A stretch of DNA of 64,000 nucleotides from Paenibacillus caseinilyticus (GTDB lineage Bacteria > Bacillota > Bacilli > Paenibacillales > NBRC-103111), in NCBI RefSeq assembly GCF_027533645.1, contig NZ_JAQAGY010000005.1, positions 124,001 through 188,000 of the forward strand. Direction: 5' to 3'. The notes below the pieces were generated by a model, which saw nothing but the letters and a program-made list of their open reading frames with translations, was not told the origin of the DNA and did no database searches. This document shows positions 7,981 through 17,163 of this stretch, piece by piece (positions within the stretch are counted from its first letter, which is position 1; each line of letters starts with the position of its first letter). The position numbers were made by a program, and so were the translations under genes.

Positions 7981-8020
7981 GCCCGGCAGGTCCATGAGAT
8001 GGACGCGCCGGGCTTTTTTT
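7981..8020 (+). terminator. Terminator after the riboswitch-controlled gene
   Basis: Stem GCCCGGC / GCCGGGC (7981-7987, 8007-8013) with an inner TCCA/TGGA pairing and a run of seven T. The rest of 7882-8208 holds no other supported feature. Confidence 0.88.
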
Positions 8021-8208
8021 ATTTTGCGCAAAGCTAATTCACGGACCGCCAAATGTCGATTTATTGAGTAGGGGTCCGCGCCTGCAAGGAGTGCCTTGTA
8101 AGGAAATCCAGCCCCGGTAAAATGTAACTCCCTTGCTCTTCCGGGGCCCATGATACAATGAAGAGTGAGACTAAAGACTTCAGTAATGCGACGTTTGGAG
8201 GGTGTCTC

Positions 8209-8817
8209 GTGTCGAACCACAGCAAGAGCAGAGAAGAAGGATTCACGCTGATCGAGGTGCTCGCGGCGACGGTGATCCTTGCGATCGCGGGGCTGACGAT
8301 GACCGCGTTCTTCATCAATGCGATGACCTACAACAAGGCGAATCAGAATAAGACCGTGATGGTGAATTTGGCGCGCAACGCGTTATTTTATATGGAGAAG
8401 CAGGGATTCGAACAGATGAAGAATATGTTCGACCAAGAAGGGGCCGAGATCAACATTGCCAATTCCAGCTGCAACAGAGGAGCCGGAGCCAATGGAATTG
8501 TAGATTGTACCAAATCGGGTGAGCTGCAAACCTTGTTGAAGACCAAGGTGGGGGCCTGGGATATACTCCGCCCCCGTATTAATAATGTGGACTATTCGGT
8601 TACGGTGACCCGTGTGGCCTATCAAGCCAATGGGGTCATGGATGTGAAAGGGAAATATGAGGATATCTTCAAGAACAATCCGAAAATTGCCGAGTATCTG
8701 CTGCCCGTAACGGTTTCCGTAAAGGTGCATAGTGACGGGACGGAATCCAACGCGACGCTCAGTAAGAGAGAGTCGGTAATGGTGGAGGGGTATATTGCCA
8801 ATGAATATATTCGTTAA
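8209..8817 (+). CDS. Type IV minor pilin-like protein (PilV/PulG class)
   Basis: 202 residues from GTG 8209, which follows GGAGGG by proper spacing; an upstream ATG at 8158 would destroy the pilin architecture. A short basic leader ends in EEG, cleavage before F of GFTLIEVLAATVILAIAGLT is expected from prepilin peptidase, and the hydrophobic helix continues to about residue 40. The mature domain contains two Cys-containing turns. Together with the next two genes it forms a minor-pilin module that, in other systems, primes pilus assembly. Processing would be by PilD encoded at 19968. Confidence 0.8.
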   Translation: MSNHSKSREEGFTLIEVLAATVILAIAGLTMTAFFINAMTYNKANQNKTVMVNLARNALFYMEKQGFEQMKNMFDQEGAEINIANSSCNRGAGANGIVDCTKSGELQTLLKTKVGAWDILRPRINNVDYSVTVTRVAYQANGVMDVKGKYEDIFKNNPKIAEYLLPVTVSVKVHSDGTESNATLSKRESVMVEGYIANEYIR

Positions 8818-9355
8818 ACGCCTGCGGGATGAACGCGGGCTGACGCTCATCGAGTTGATCGCCATGCTCTCCATTATGTCTATGGTGATGGGGACGATTT
8901 ATGGAGTGATCACCTTTGGATTCAATGCGTATCACCGGGTAACCATTGAGAATGAATTACGCAACGAAGGGGATATCCTGATGTCCTCCATCATGACCGA
9001 GATGTATGCGTTTGGGCCGGATTCCATGGCACCGGTCCAAGGCAGTGACGGGATCAAGGGACTGGCATTAGTCAAGAAGAACGACCGCAGATATATTCTT
9101 CTGCGCCCTGAGAGCGGGGGGGCCGGCTATTCCCTCTATATCGGCGATCAGGCGGGCGGTACGGGCCCAGGACAAGTTCCTCTTCGTTCCAAGGTTGTCC
9201 AGGGACCCAAGGATTCGAATCAGGATTCTTCTATTGTGCTGGAATGCTCTACGGAGGCTTGCGAAAGCGGACTCGTCAGCGTGAGAGCGGTACTCAGCCA
9301 AACATACAATGGCGGGGAACAAACCCTCGCTCTGCAAAGCAAATTTGGGTTCTAG
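8801..9355 (+). CDS. Type IV minor pilin-like protein (PilW class)
   Basis: 184 residues from ATG 8801, preceded by GGTGGAGGGG; TTG 8795 is an alternative. The start lies 17 bases inside the preceding gene, so the two are translationally coupled. The prepilin motif is DERGLTLIELIAMLSIMSMV: cleavage after Gly, with Glu at position 5 of the mature protein (LTLIE). The C-terminal domain has a Cys pair (LECSTEACES). Its position between a PilV-like and a PilX-like gene supports a PilW/GspJ-type minor pilin role. Confidence 0.78.
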   Translation: MNIFVKRLRDERGLTLIELIAMLSIMSMVMGTIYGVITFGFNAYHRVTIENELRNEGDILMSSIMTEMYAFGPDSMAPVQGSDGIKGLALVKKNDRRYILLRPESGGAGYSLYIGDQAGGTGPGQVPLRSKVVQGPKDSNQDSSIVLECSTEACESGLVSVRAVLSQTYNGGEQTLALQSKFGF

Positions 9356-9367
9356 GAGAGAAAAGGC

Positions 9368-11125
9368 ATGGTACGGGAAGAACGGGGCTCGGCCCTGCTG
9401 CTGGTTTTGTTCATGATCGTGGTATTCGTACTGCTGGGCATCGCCGTGACGGGTGCGGCCGTAGGCGGGGCTAAGCTGACGCAGAAGCGCGAGAATGACG
9501 TGCAGAGCCTCCACCGCGCAGAGAAGGCCTTGAACGTGGCCGTGGCGCACATCGGCAGCAAGTATGACACTAGATCAGGCTCTGAAGTGACGCTCGAACA
9601 GCTCGAGAAAGACTTGAAGGATCTGCAGGCGCTGTCTTCGGAGGAAGGGGAGGAAGCGGACGAAGCGGAGGGAGACCACCAGGTGATCGAGTCGATCCGG
9701 CTTCTCACCTGCACGGAAGACAGCAAGTGTATCGAGATTAAGGCCAAGGCCAATGTGAATGGGGTGGAACGCACGCTGGTCCAGGAGGTTATGCTCACAG
9801 ACTATCCGGAAGCGCTCAATTACGTGATGGGCTCCCAAGGGAATGTGACGCTGAACGGCACGCCCTATATGCTCGGCAATATCTATGTGGGCGGAGAACT
9901 GAAGGCCAAGGACCAAGCCGAGTACAAGTATGAAGAAGTGAACCATACGGAGAAAACCTTTGCGTTTCCTAAAGTGACCCAGAAGGTATACATTCCCGGG
10001 GAAGAGCGGATCTCTTACTGCGACAGCGAGACTTGTACCGGTACCAACTATAAGCCAATCGGCGGGGATAACAAATCTTTATCCGAAGTGCTGGGAACCG
10101 ATAAACTGGAGGCCCGGAACAATAATCAGTTTGTCTCCATCAACTTCGATAATTCATTCATCGATAAAGCGGCGGAGGCTGTGCGGGGGGATAAAGAAGT
10201 ACGTAAAAAGCTGGCGGATGCCTATGCGAAGCCGGGGGATGACAGCGAAGGAACAGCCTTAGTCCAGGTGATGAAACCCTATATGACCGCAGATCAAATC
10301 ATCGTGCCTCCCGTGCTTTCGGAGGAACCTACAAAAGAAAAGAAAGAGGAGTACGACGCTTATCTGGCGAAGATGAATGGCGACTTCACCGAATCCGTGG
10401 TGCATGACGGTGATTTGTTCCTGGACGGCAATGAGATTAAGCGCCTGAACTACATCAAGAAAGAGGATCCCACTCTACCGGGCAAGAAGGGCAGCAAGTG
10501 GTTTGTTGTGCATGGCGATCTGACGATACAAAACGAAAGTTCCGACATCAACTATGAGCTGCCGATCAAGGCCAACATATTGGTGACCGGCAATATCACG
10601 ATCAGAGGGAAAGTGAAAGTGGATTCCACGATCTTCACGCTGGGCGACGGCGGGACAGAGATCTCCGACGCTTCCATCAAGGGGATGGAAGGAGCGGATG
10701 GGATCAGCCGCAAGGAGCTGCTGTTATTCTCCAAGGGGCCGATTCTCATTACGCGTGTCAATTCGTTCGAACCGATCACCCGGGACTATGAACCGAATCC
10801 GGTGAAGGTCGAGGGGAGTAATGTGTATCAATTGGATGCTTTCTTCTATACGGAACAGAATGCTACGTTGTATGGCGTGGGATCGATTTTTTGGATTCAC
10901 GGAGGGTTCTTTGCGAAAGGGGACCTGACCTTGAATGCCGTACGCGGGAATACCAGCGAGAATGCCGCGGAGAGCAAACTCAATGTAGAGGCGCAGCCGG
11001 GTCTGCCCTTGCAGCAGTCCCGACTTATTCTCGATTACAAGCAGAACCTCATCAGCAATCAGGAAGTAGGCCTGCCGCGGGTAGAGCGGTTCGAACTGAA
11101 GGTCGGCAATCGCAGACTGGAATAG
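9368..11125 (+). CDS. Large PilX/GspK-like pilus accessory protein
   Basis: 585 residues. The N-terminus REERGSALLLVLFMIVVFVL is pilin-like (basic, Gly, then a ~25-residue hydrophobic helix) but has Ser-Ala-Leu instead of FTLIE, as in PilX/GspK-type minor pilins that lack Glu5. A long soluble domain follows. Around residues 375-430 short beta-rich repeats (VVHGDLTIQN, NILVTGNITIRGKVKV) resemble a bactofilin-like or beta-helical fold. AGGAGAG precedes the ATG. It ends the three-gene minor-pilin unit. Its size is well above usual PilX proteins, suggesting a tip or adhesive role (inference). Confidence 0.7.
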   Translation: MVREERGSALLLVLFMIVVFVLLGIAVTGAAVGGAKLTQKRENDVQSLHRAEKALNVAVAHIGSKYDTRSGSEVTLEQLEKDLKDLQALSSEEGEEADEAEGDHQVIESIRLLTCTEDSKCIEIKAKANVNGVERTLVQEVMLTDYPEALNYVMGSQGNVTLNGTPYMLGNIYVGGELKAKDQAEYKYEEVNHTEKTFAFPKVTQKVYIPGEERISYCDSETCTGTNYKPIGGDNKSLSEVLGTDKLEARNNNQFVSINFDNSFIDKAAEAVRGDKEVRKKLADAYAKPGDDSEGTALVQVMKPYMTADQIIVPPVLSEEPTKEKKEEYDAYLAKMNGDFTESVVHDGDLFLDGNEIKRLNYIKKEDPTLPGKKGSKWFVVHGDLTIQNESSDINYELPIKANILVTGNITIRGKVKVDSTIFTLGDGGTEISDASIKGMEGADGISRKELLLFSKGPILITRVNSFEPITRDYEPNPVKVEGSNVYQLDAFFYTEQNATLYGVGSIFWIHGGFFAKGDLTLNAVRGNTSENAAESKLNVEAQPGLPLQQSRLILDYKQNLISNQEVGLPRVERFELKVGNRRLE

Positions 11126-11162
11126 AGTCACAAGTTCGGTGAAACAGGATAGCAAGGATAGC

Positions 11163-11192
11163 AGCCCCCGTGCCTTGAGTGGTTCGGGGGCT
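11163..11192 (+). terminator. Hairpin ending the minor-pilin unit
   Basis: Stem AGCCCCCG / CGGGGGCT (11163-11170, 11185-11192) followed by ATTTGCTG; a weak T tract, so moderate confidence. Confidence 0.55.
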
Positions 11193-11236
11193 ATTTGCTG
11201 TGCCATATGGTTAGCATGATAAAGGGTCAGCACAAT

Positions 11237-11278
11237 AAAAAGGAGTAACTCTGCGGGATCCGCAAGAATTACTCCTTT
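11237..11278 (-). terminator. Terminator of the DUF5057 surface protein gene
   Basis: Outer stem AAAGGAGTAA / TTACTCCTTT (11239-11248, 11269-11278) with an inner TGCGG/CCGCA hairpin. Read leftward it ends in TTTTTATTG, so it serves the minus-strand gene. Confidence 0.8.
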
Positions 11279-11284
11279 ATTGAT

Positions 11285-14200
11285 TTAATACAAGTCGCCG
11301 GGAGGAATCACTTCGACAAGCACTTTGGCTTCCAGCCCATTATAGGTGACGGTAATGGTGGAACGGCCAAGCCGGATGCCCGTAATCGTGCCCTCATTAC
11401 CGGTTATCGCCACTTTGCTTGCATCGCTATTATGGAACCCCAGATTGCCCAGTAAGCGTGTGGTTTTGTATTCCTCCATGGTGATCGGCACCTGAACCCC
11501 TGATTTGAAGCCTATGGTCAACTGGGACCAAAGGTTGGTTTGCTTCCCGCGGACCACGGTGATTTTCTTAGGCAGCCCGAGCTTGTCGATAGCCGGAACT
11601 ACCGTGATGGTGCGCTGGGCTGGTATACCATTGACGGCGAAGCTTAAGGCAGCCGTTCCGGGCCGCTTGCCGTATAGAGTGACCTCTGGCGAGCCGGCAT
11701 TCGTCAGATCGACTACACTTCCGCCGGGCACGCTCCACAGGTAGCTCAATGGACCCCCCGTTAGCTCCGACAGCAGGCTGCCAGTTATCGTTGAAGGCTG
11801 CATGACGCCTCCGCTGATCGTAAGGCTGGTGAATTCGGTAAGCACATCGCCGCCGGTAATCTGAGCGTCGCGAACGGCGACATCCGTTTCGGCAGCGTAA
11901 GTCCGCCCCTTATCGGTTGTGACTGTGACGACGACCGTGGCTTTGCCTCCGGCGATTCCTCTCAATACGGCTCCTGTGAGCGAATTGGATGCTGAAGTGA
12001 AGTCGGCAGCCGACCGGTCTTGGTCGGTCTTCACCGACCACTGCACCTGTGCGACCGGGAGTGTGGATGGCGTAACCACCGCTTGGAAGGACAGCGTGCC
12101 ATTCTTGTCCACCACCCGTGGGCCTTCCCCGATCTGAACCGTTGGTTCCAGGATGGTGATGTCTACCTCTTGGTTATACGACCTGCCTTTGTCGGTTTGC
12201 ACAGTCAATCCCACTTTGACCACACCCGTCTTGGTGGCTTCTAGTATGGTGTCGGGTTGATCCGTAGGGCTGAGTACGCCGCCCTCACTAACCGTCCATA
12301 CGTAGGAGGTCGCGGACTCATTGGCGGTGAAGAGATTCGACTTCAATGGAACGGATTCGCCCACATACATGGTGGCGGGGCCGACAATGTTCAGGCCTGG
12401 CGTAATAACATTGACTACGGCCGTTGCCGTGAGATTGGAGCCATCCTGCGAGGCGACATGGATCGTCGCTTGACCGGGCTTCACCCCCCGGATCACGCCG
12501 GTCTGGCTGACGCTGACAATCTCCGGCTGCAGGGAAGTCCAAGTCAGGTTCTGATTGCTGGTATCCTGCGGCCCAATCGTTGGAATCAGCTTATCTTCGT
12601 CATCCAACCGAAGATCTTTACCCACCAACCCGAGGGAGGTCATCGTCGTGACCGCATCGAGATTGAATGTATTGAACGACACGGTGCGCGTAACACTATG
12701 ATTAAAAAAACCAAGTGTAAAATCTTTAAAAGTAAGATTCGAACGATTGAGCAGGTATGACCCATTCTGCTGAGGAGTTACACTGATCGTGAACGTCACC
12801 GGATCCGCGACAAATTGGCTGCCGTCGCGGCGGTAGGTGATATCGGGAAGCGTTCCGGTCACCGTATACCCGGCAGCGAGTGTGCCTTCCTTCTTGAAGT
12901 TGGTGTCCGGAATTTGGCTTACCGCCAAGTTCGGCGGGAAGGCTTCGGTTACGGTCATGTTCTTGATCACCAAGTCATCGGTGTCAATGCTTCGGCTGTA
13001 CGCAATCGGACTCGGCGTGATCGTGTAGGTCAGTACGGCCGGCGTGTTCTTTTCGACCTTGGTTGACGAAAGGGTACGAGTGGCCTGAAGGTTCGCTGAC
13101 ACTTTTTTCACTTTCGTTTTGATCGTCTGGGCAGCCACGGCTCCCTTGGAATCGGTGGCTTTGATCGTGATGAGGAGATCCCCGTCCTCCGTCAACGGAT
13201 TCGCGAAGCCTTGCGAGACGAGCTCCCCCGAATTCTTCTGTACCTCGGGAAGGACGACTACCGTCTTATTGTCTCTGCCATAGGTGAAGCTTACGGAGGT
13301 TTTGATCTTCCAGTCGCTGAGGTCGTAATCCTCGGCCTTGAAGCTTACATAGATATCATTGCCTGCCGGAATGAAATTATCTAGCTCCGCGGAATAGTCG
13401 GTCGGTGCATAAGCCGTAATCACGGGAGCATGGTTAGACCCGATGAAAGCACGAAACATCGTGTTAACGAACAGCTTCTGCTCCCAATCAGGGAATTTGT
13501 TGTTGGCATGGCCTGTTCCCGAATACGTCACGTTCCCTTTGGAATACGTGTAGTAATGGTTCCAGCTGTCGCTTACGTCCCGGCTGCTTCCTGTGATGTT
13601 ATACCACGGAATGACGCTGCGGTCCTCCAGGTTCAAGGTGAAGTACTGGTTATGCGTTGTATTAATGGTCGGGGTGGTGGTTGTCAATACGTAAGGAAAC
13701 TGGGTCAAGAGTCCGTCATTCACCTTCAAGGCGGTTGTGGACTTATTCGGTGCACGAAGGCCCATGTTGGTCTGCGGATCAATCTGCCCGGTGGCGTCCT
13801 GAAAATATTTCATCCAGTTCGCCGATTTGTCGTTCGTATAGATCGTATCGTGCGTGAACATAACGGCCTGACCTGTCTTGATGAAGGCTTGTACGGCTTG
13901 GGATGCCTTCTCGCTGATCGGTGCATAGGCATTGTATTCATCGCGGAAACCGAAGATCAGCATGTCGTAGACGCCGTTGAGCTTGCTGTTATCGACGCCG
14001 TTATAATTCGCCAGCATGTCGTTGAATGCGGCGATCTCCATGGTTTGGATCGAGATGGCATAATCGGAGCTGGTCAAATAATCTTGTTTGATATTCGTAT
14101 CCTTGTTCAATGAACTGGTACCTGAGGAGGCGCCGTCCGTGCTGGACGGGAGGATCTGCAGAACACTGATACGCGTCAATTCATCGCGGAACCGGAAGAC

Positions 14201-15130
14201 GCCGGATTGGACGTCCTTCAGCTTCGTCAGCGTCGAGCCCTCCACAATCTCCAGCTTCCAGTATTGCAGTCCGGAGAAGCCCTTGGGCAGCTGAAAGCTC
14301 AGTACATTCCCGGTTTGCTTCGTTACGGGAGTCCATGCTACCAGCTGTTCGGCTCCGGTGGCAAGGACCTGATCCGCACTGATATACAGGTTGGCGATCA
14401 GTCCCCGCTTGGCCGCGTCCGCGACGTTATTAATATCGAACTGGAACGTAAGCGAATCCCCGTCCTGATACAAAAAGCCGTTGTTCGTTGTGTAATCGGT
14501 CGGTTGTGCGGTAAGGGTAAAGCGCGGCCGAATAGCAGCGCGCTCGACGAATTTCGTTTTCGTGTTAAAAGCGGTATAACTCGCAATGTCCGTGTTATTG
14601 ACGAAGATGACGTTGTCTCTGGCTGTGGCTGATTGGCTGTAGGGGCTGAAGGCCGTATACAGCTTGCCGGTTTGTACTTGATTAAGAACATCCGTATGCA
14701 GGATCACCGGAAGTCCTTTGTTCACGAAGTTGTCTATGATTTCTTTGGCCTTCAGCTTCGTAATGTCGTTCTGCAGGTTGGTTGTGTCATGCTTCTGTGT
14801 CGTATTGTTGTATGCCGGTAAACCTGTAGGATTATAAGTCCCCTTACCGATATAGATGGCATCGTAACGCCCATCGAGATCCTCGCGTAGCGCCACGAAT
14901 TTTTTCATCCGCAGCGTAGTCAGCTCAACCTGGGATGTATTCCCCGCCAAGATGCCGCTGAGATCCGATGTGCCGCTGTCCGTAATCTCCAGAATTCTGG
15001 TTTTCACTACTTCATCCGCCGCATAAGTTGCAGTCGGCCGAAGTCCCACTGCCGATAGTGATGTGAGCAGAAGTGTAACTACGAGCAGGCGGCATATGAA
15101 CCTATGCCATATGTGCCCTGATATCCGCAT
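11285..15130 (-). CDS. Large secreted DUF5057 protein with Ig-like domains
   Basis: 1281 residues. A signal peptide is visible (basic start, LLVVTLLLTSLSAVGL, likely cleavage after TATYAADE). Next comes a DUF5057-type region beginning VVKTRILEITDSGTSDLSG, which contains a second related block beginning RISVLQILPSSTDG near residue 330. From about residue 650 the chain consists of beta-sandwich repeats, including a Big_2-like unit (LTWTSLQPEIVSVSQTGVI) and PKD/Ig-like segments. No SLH or LPXTG anchor is seen. GGGAGGG precedes the ATG. It lies on the opposite strand between the minor-pilin unit and pilB, suggesting a pilus-associated adhesin or surface factor (inference from context only). Confidence 0.7.
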   Translation of the reverse strand: MRISGHIWHRFICRLLVVTLLLTSLSAVGLRPTATYAADEVVKTRILEITDSGTSDLSGILAGNTSQVELTTLRMKKFVALREDLDGRYDAIYIGKGTYNPTGLPAYNNTTQKHDTTNLQNDITKLKAKEIIDNFVNKGLPVILHTDVLNQVQTGKLYTAFSPYSQSATARDNVIFVNNTDIASYTAFNTKTKFVERAAIRPRFTLTAQPTDYTTNNGFLYQDGDSLTFQFDINNVADAAKRGLIANLYISADQVLATGAEQLVAWTPVTKQTGNVLSFQLPKGFSGLQYWKLEIVEGSTLTKLKDVQSGVFRFRDELTRISVLQILPSSTDGASSGTSSLNKDTNIKQDYLTSSDYAISIQTMEIAAFNDMLANYNGVDNSKLNGVYDMLIFGFRDEYNAYAPISEKASQAVQAFIKTGQAVMFTHDTIYTNDKSANWMKYFQDATGQIDPQTNMGLRAPNKSTTALKVNDGLLTQFPYVLTTTTPTINTTHNQYFTLNLEDRSVIPWYNITGSSRDVSDSWNHYYTYSKGNVTYSGTGHANNKFPDWEQKLFVNTMFRAFIGSNHAPVITAYAPTDYSAELDNFIPAGNDIYVSFKAEDYDLSDWKIKTSVSFTYGRDNKTVVVLPEVQKNSGELVSQGFANPLTEDGDLLITIKATDSKGAVAAQTIKTKVKKVSANLQATRTLSSTKVEKNTPAVLTYTITPSPIAYSRSIDTDDLVIKNMTVTEAFPPNLAVSQIPDTNFKKEGTLAAGYTVTGTLPDITYRRDGSQFVADPVTFTISVTPQQNGSYLLNRSNLTFKDFTLGFFNHSVTRTVSFNTFNLDAVTTMTSLGLVGKDLRLDDEDKLIPTIGPQDTSNQNLTWTSLQPEIVSVSQTGVIRGVKPGQATIHVASQDGSNLTATAVVNVITPGLNIVGPATMYVGESVPLKSNLFTANESATSYVWTVSEGGVLSPTDQPDTILEATKTGVVKVGLTVQTDKGRSYNQEVDITILEPTVQIGEGPRVVDKNGTLSFQAVVTPSTLPVAQVQWSVKTDQDRSAADFTSASNSLTGAVLRGIAGGKATVVVTVTTDKGRTYAAETDVAVRDAQITGGDVLTEFTSLTISGGVMQPSTITGSLLSELTGGPLSYLWSVPGGSVVDLTNAGSPEVTLYGKRPGTAALSFAVNGIPAQRTITVVPAIDKLGLPKKITVVRGKQTNLWSQLTIGFKSGVQVPITMEEYKTTRLLGNLGFHNSDASKVAITGNEGTITGIRLGRSTITVTYNGLEAKVLVEVIPPGDLY

Positions 15131-15478
15131 GATGTCCCTCCCATAATGATGATAGTCCTACCTAAATAACGTCAAATAGATAGGCACATTGAATAGTTCC
15201 ATTGTACTACTTCTGGGAAGTGTAAGATATCCCTGTTTTATTGCTATAACTTGGGCAGGGCATTGGCAAGGTATTTCGGATTGCCTCTCTTGGGTGTTAA
15301 TATTTTAGCAGAGACACTGGGGGTATAATGTACTATATTGTAGTTATCTAATCATTCGTCACAATTCGACAAATAGTTCGATATAACGAATATGATGTCG
15401 ATTCCATATATACGGGTTCATCTCCCGAGCTCTGTGTCCGATATAAAAAGTAAGTAACCGATATGGAGTGATGCCACA
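15131..15478. promoter_or_regulatory. Divergent control region before pilB
   Basis: A 348-base AT-rich gap between the DUF5057 gene and pilB. It contains a consensus -10 TATAAT (15324-15329) without a good -35, a near-palindrome TTCGATATAACGAA (15378-15391) and two copies of CCGATAT (15438-15444, 15458-15464), which resemble the -10 of motility-type SigD promoters, although I could not match a SigD -35 at standard spacing. The promoter used for the pil operon cannot be decided from sequence alone. Confidence 0.4.
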
Positions 15479-17146
15479 ATGGCTCTTCTCAAGAAGAGGC
15501 TCGGGGATTTGCTGGTCGAGAGCGGCATTATCTCGGAGGATCAGTTGAAGGAGGCGCTGGTCGAGCAGCGCAATACGAAGCAGAAGCTCGGCGACCTGCT
15601 CATTACGCAGGGCTATATTACGGAGCAGCAGTTAATCGAAGTGCTGGAATTCCAGCTGGGGATTCCGCACGTTTCATTGCATAAATTCCAGATCGATCCG
15701 TCGATTGCGCAGATCATTCCGGAGAGCATGGCGAGAAGATACCAGGCGATCCCGCTCCAGAAGGACGGAAGCAAGCTGATGGTGGCCATGGCCGATCCGC
15801 TGGATTACTTCGCCATCGAAGAGATGCGGATGACGACGGGGTTCCGGATCGAGCCGGCGATCTCCAGCAAGGACGAGCTGCAGCGCGCGATTGCGCGGCA
15901 TTACGGCCTCCAAGACTCGATGAGCCAGATGATGGGCGAGATCACCACGAACGATGAGATCAAAGAGACGGAGATCACGAGCGAGGATTCGCCGATCGTC
16001 CGGCTGGTGAACAAGATGATTCAGCAGGCCGTACAGCTCAGGGTATCCGATATTCACGTGGATCCGGGCGAGAGCAACGTAGTCATCCGGTACCGGGTCG
16101 ACGGATTCCTCCGGACGGAGCGTGTCATCCCGAAGCAGATGCAGGGCTTCCTGACCGCGCGGCTCAAGATTATGGCGAAGCTGAACATCGCCGAACGGCG
16201 CCTGCCGCAGGACGGACGCATCAAGGTGAACGTCGACTTCAAGACGGTCGATATCCGGGTATCTACGCTGCCCACGATTCACGGAGAGAAGATCGTACTG
16301 CGTCTGCTTGATCTCACGACAGGCGTGAAGCCGATCGACAACCTGGGCTTCGGCCCGCGTAACATCAGCGCGTTCAAAGAGATGATCGCTCAGCCTTACG
16401 GTATCCTGCTTATTACGGGCCCGACAGGGAGCGGCAAAACGACGACCCTGTACTCCGCACTGAGTCATCTGAATAAGGAAGATACGAATATCATCACCGT
16501 CGAAGATCCGGTGGAGTATCAGCTCGAAGGAATCAATCAGGTGCATGTGAATTCGCAGATCGGCCTTACGTTCGCGGCAGGCCTCCGCTCGATCCTCCGG
16601 CAGGATCCGAACATCGTGATGGTGGGGGAGATCCGGGACGCCGAGACGGCGGAGATCGCCATCCGCGCTTCGCTGACGGGTCACTTGGTCCTGTCGACGC
16701 TGCATACCAACGATTCGATCAGTACCGTTACCCGGTTCCGGGATATGGGGGTAGAGCCTTACCTCATCGCCTCGTCGCTGGTCGGCGTCGTGGCCCAGCG
16801 CCTGGTGCGCCGGATCTGTCCGGAATGCAAGAGGGCGCATACGCCGACGGAGCAGGAAGTGTTCTTCCTGAAGAGCCGCGGGATGCAGGCGCCCGAGAAG
16901 CTCTACAAGGGAGCCGGCTGCGGCGCCTGCAACCAGACGGGATATCAAGGCCGGGCCGCGATCCACGAGGTGCTGGTGGTCAATGACGATATGCGCCAGC
17001 TGATCAGCGAGAATGCCACTGTGCAGGAGATGCGTGCGGCAGCCTTGGAGCAGGGCCTCATCCAGCTGATGGATGACGGCATAGCCAAAGTGCTGAACGG
17101 CACGACCACCTTGCAGGAGGTGATTCGCGAGACGGTAGCGCACTAA
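15479..17146 (+). CDS. pilB: Type IV pilus extension ATPase PilB
   Basis: 555 residues, normal for GspE/PilB. The N-terminal MshEN/GspE-II domain (RLGDLLVESGIISEDQLKEA) is of the kind that binds c-di-GMP in some PilB/MshE proteins. The ATPase core has Walker A GPTGSGKTTT at residue 314 onward, Asp box (EDPVE), Walker B (VGEIRD), His box and a zinc tetracysteine (C447, C450, C481, C484). It powers pilin polymerisation at the inner face of the membrane. It heads an operon with pilT, pilC, pilA, pilD, pilMN and pilO; pilT follows 17 bases later. A diguanylate cyclase gene lies 11 kb downstream. Confidence 0.95.
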   Translation: MALLKKRLGDLLVESGIISEDQLKEALVEQRNTKQKLGDLLITQGYITEQQLIEVLEFQLGIPHVSLHKFQIDPSIAQIIPESMARRYQAIPLQKDGSKLMVAMADPLDYFAIEEMRMTTGFRIEPAISSKDELQRAIARHYGLQDSMSQMMGEITTNDEIKETEITSEDSPIVRLVNKMIQQAVQLRVSDIHVDPGESNVVIRYRVDGFLRTERVIPKQMQGFLTARLKIMAKLNIAERRLPQDGRIKVNVDFKTVDIRVSTLPTIHGEKIVLRLLDLTTGVKPIDNLGFGPRNISAFKEMIAQPYGILLITGPTGSGKTTTLYSALSHLNKEDTNIITVEDPVEYQLEGINQVHVNSQIGLTFAAGLRSILRQDPNIVMVGEIRDAETAEIAIRASLTGHLVLSTLHTNDSISTVTRFRDMGVEPYLIASSLVGVVAQRLVRRICPECKRAHTPTEQEVFFLKSRGMQAPEKLYKGAGCGACNQTGYQGRAAIHEVLVVNDDMRQLISENATVQEMRAAALEQGLIQLMDDGIAKVLNGTTTLQEVIRETVAH

Positions 17147-17163
17147 CGGGAGGGAGCCAGACG

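Noticed and set aside
15674-17143. 489-codon minus-strand ORF opposite pilB
   Set aside because: His/Arg/Leu-rich antisense frame without a ribosome binding site; pilB is unambiguous.
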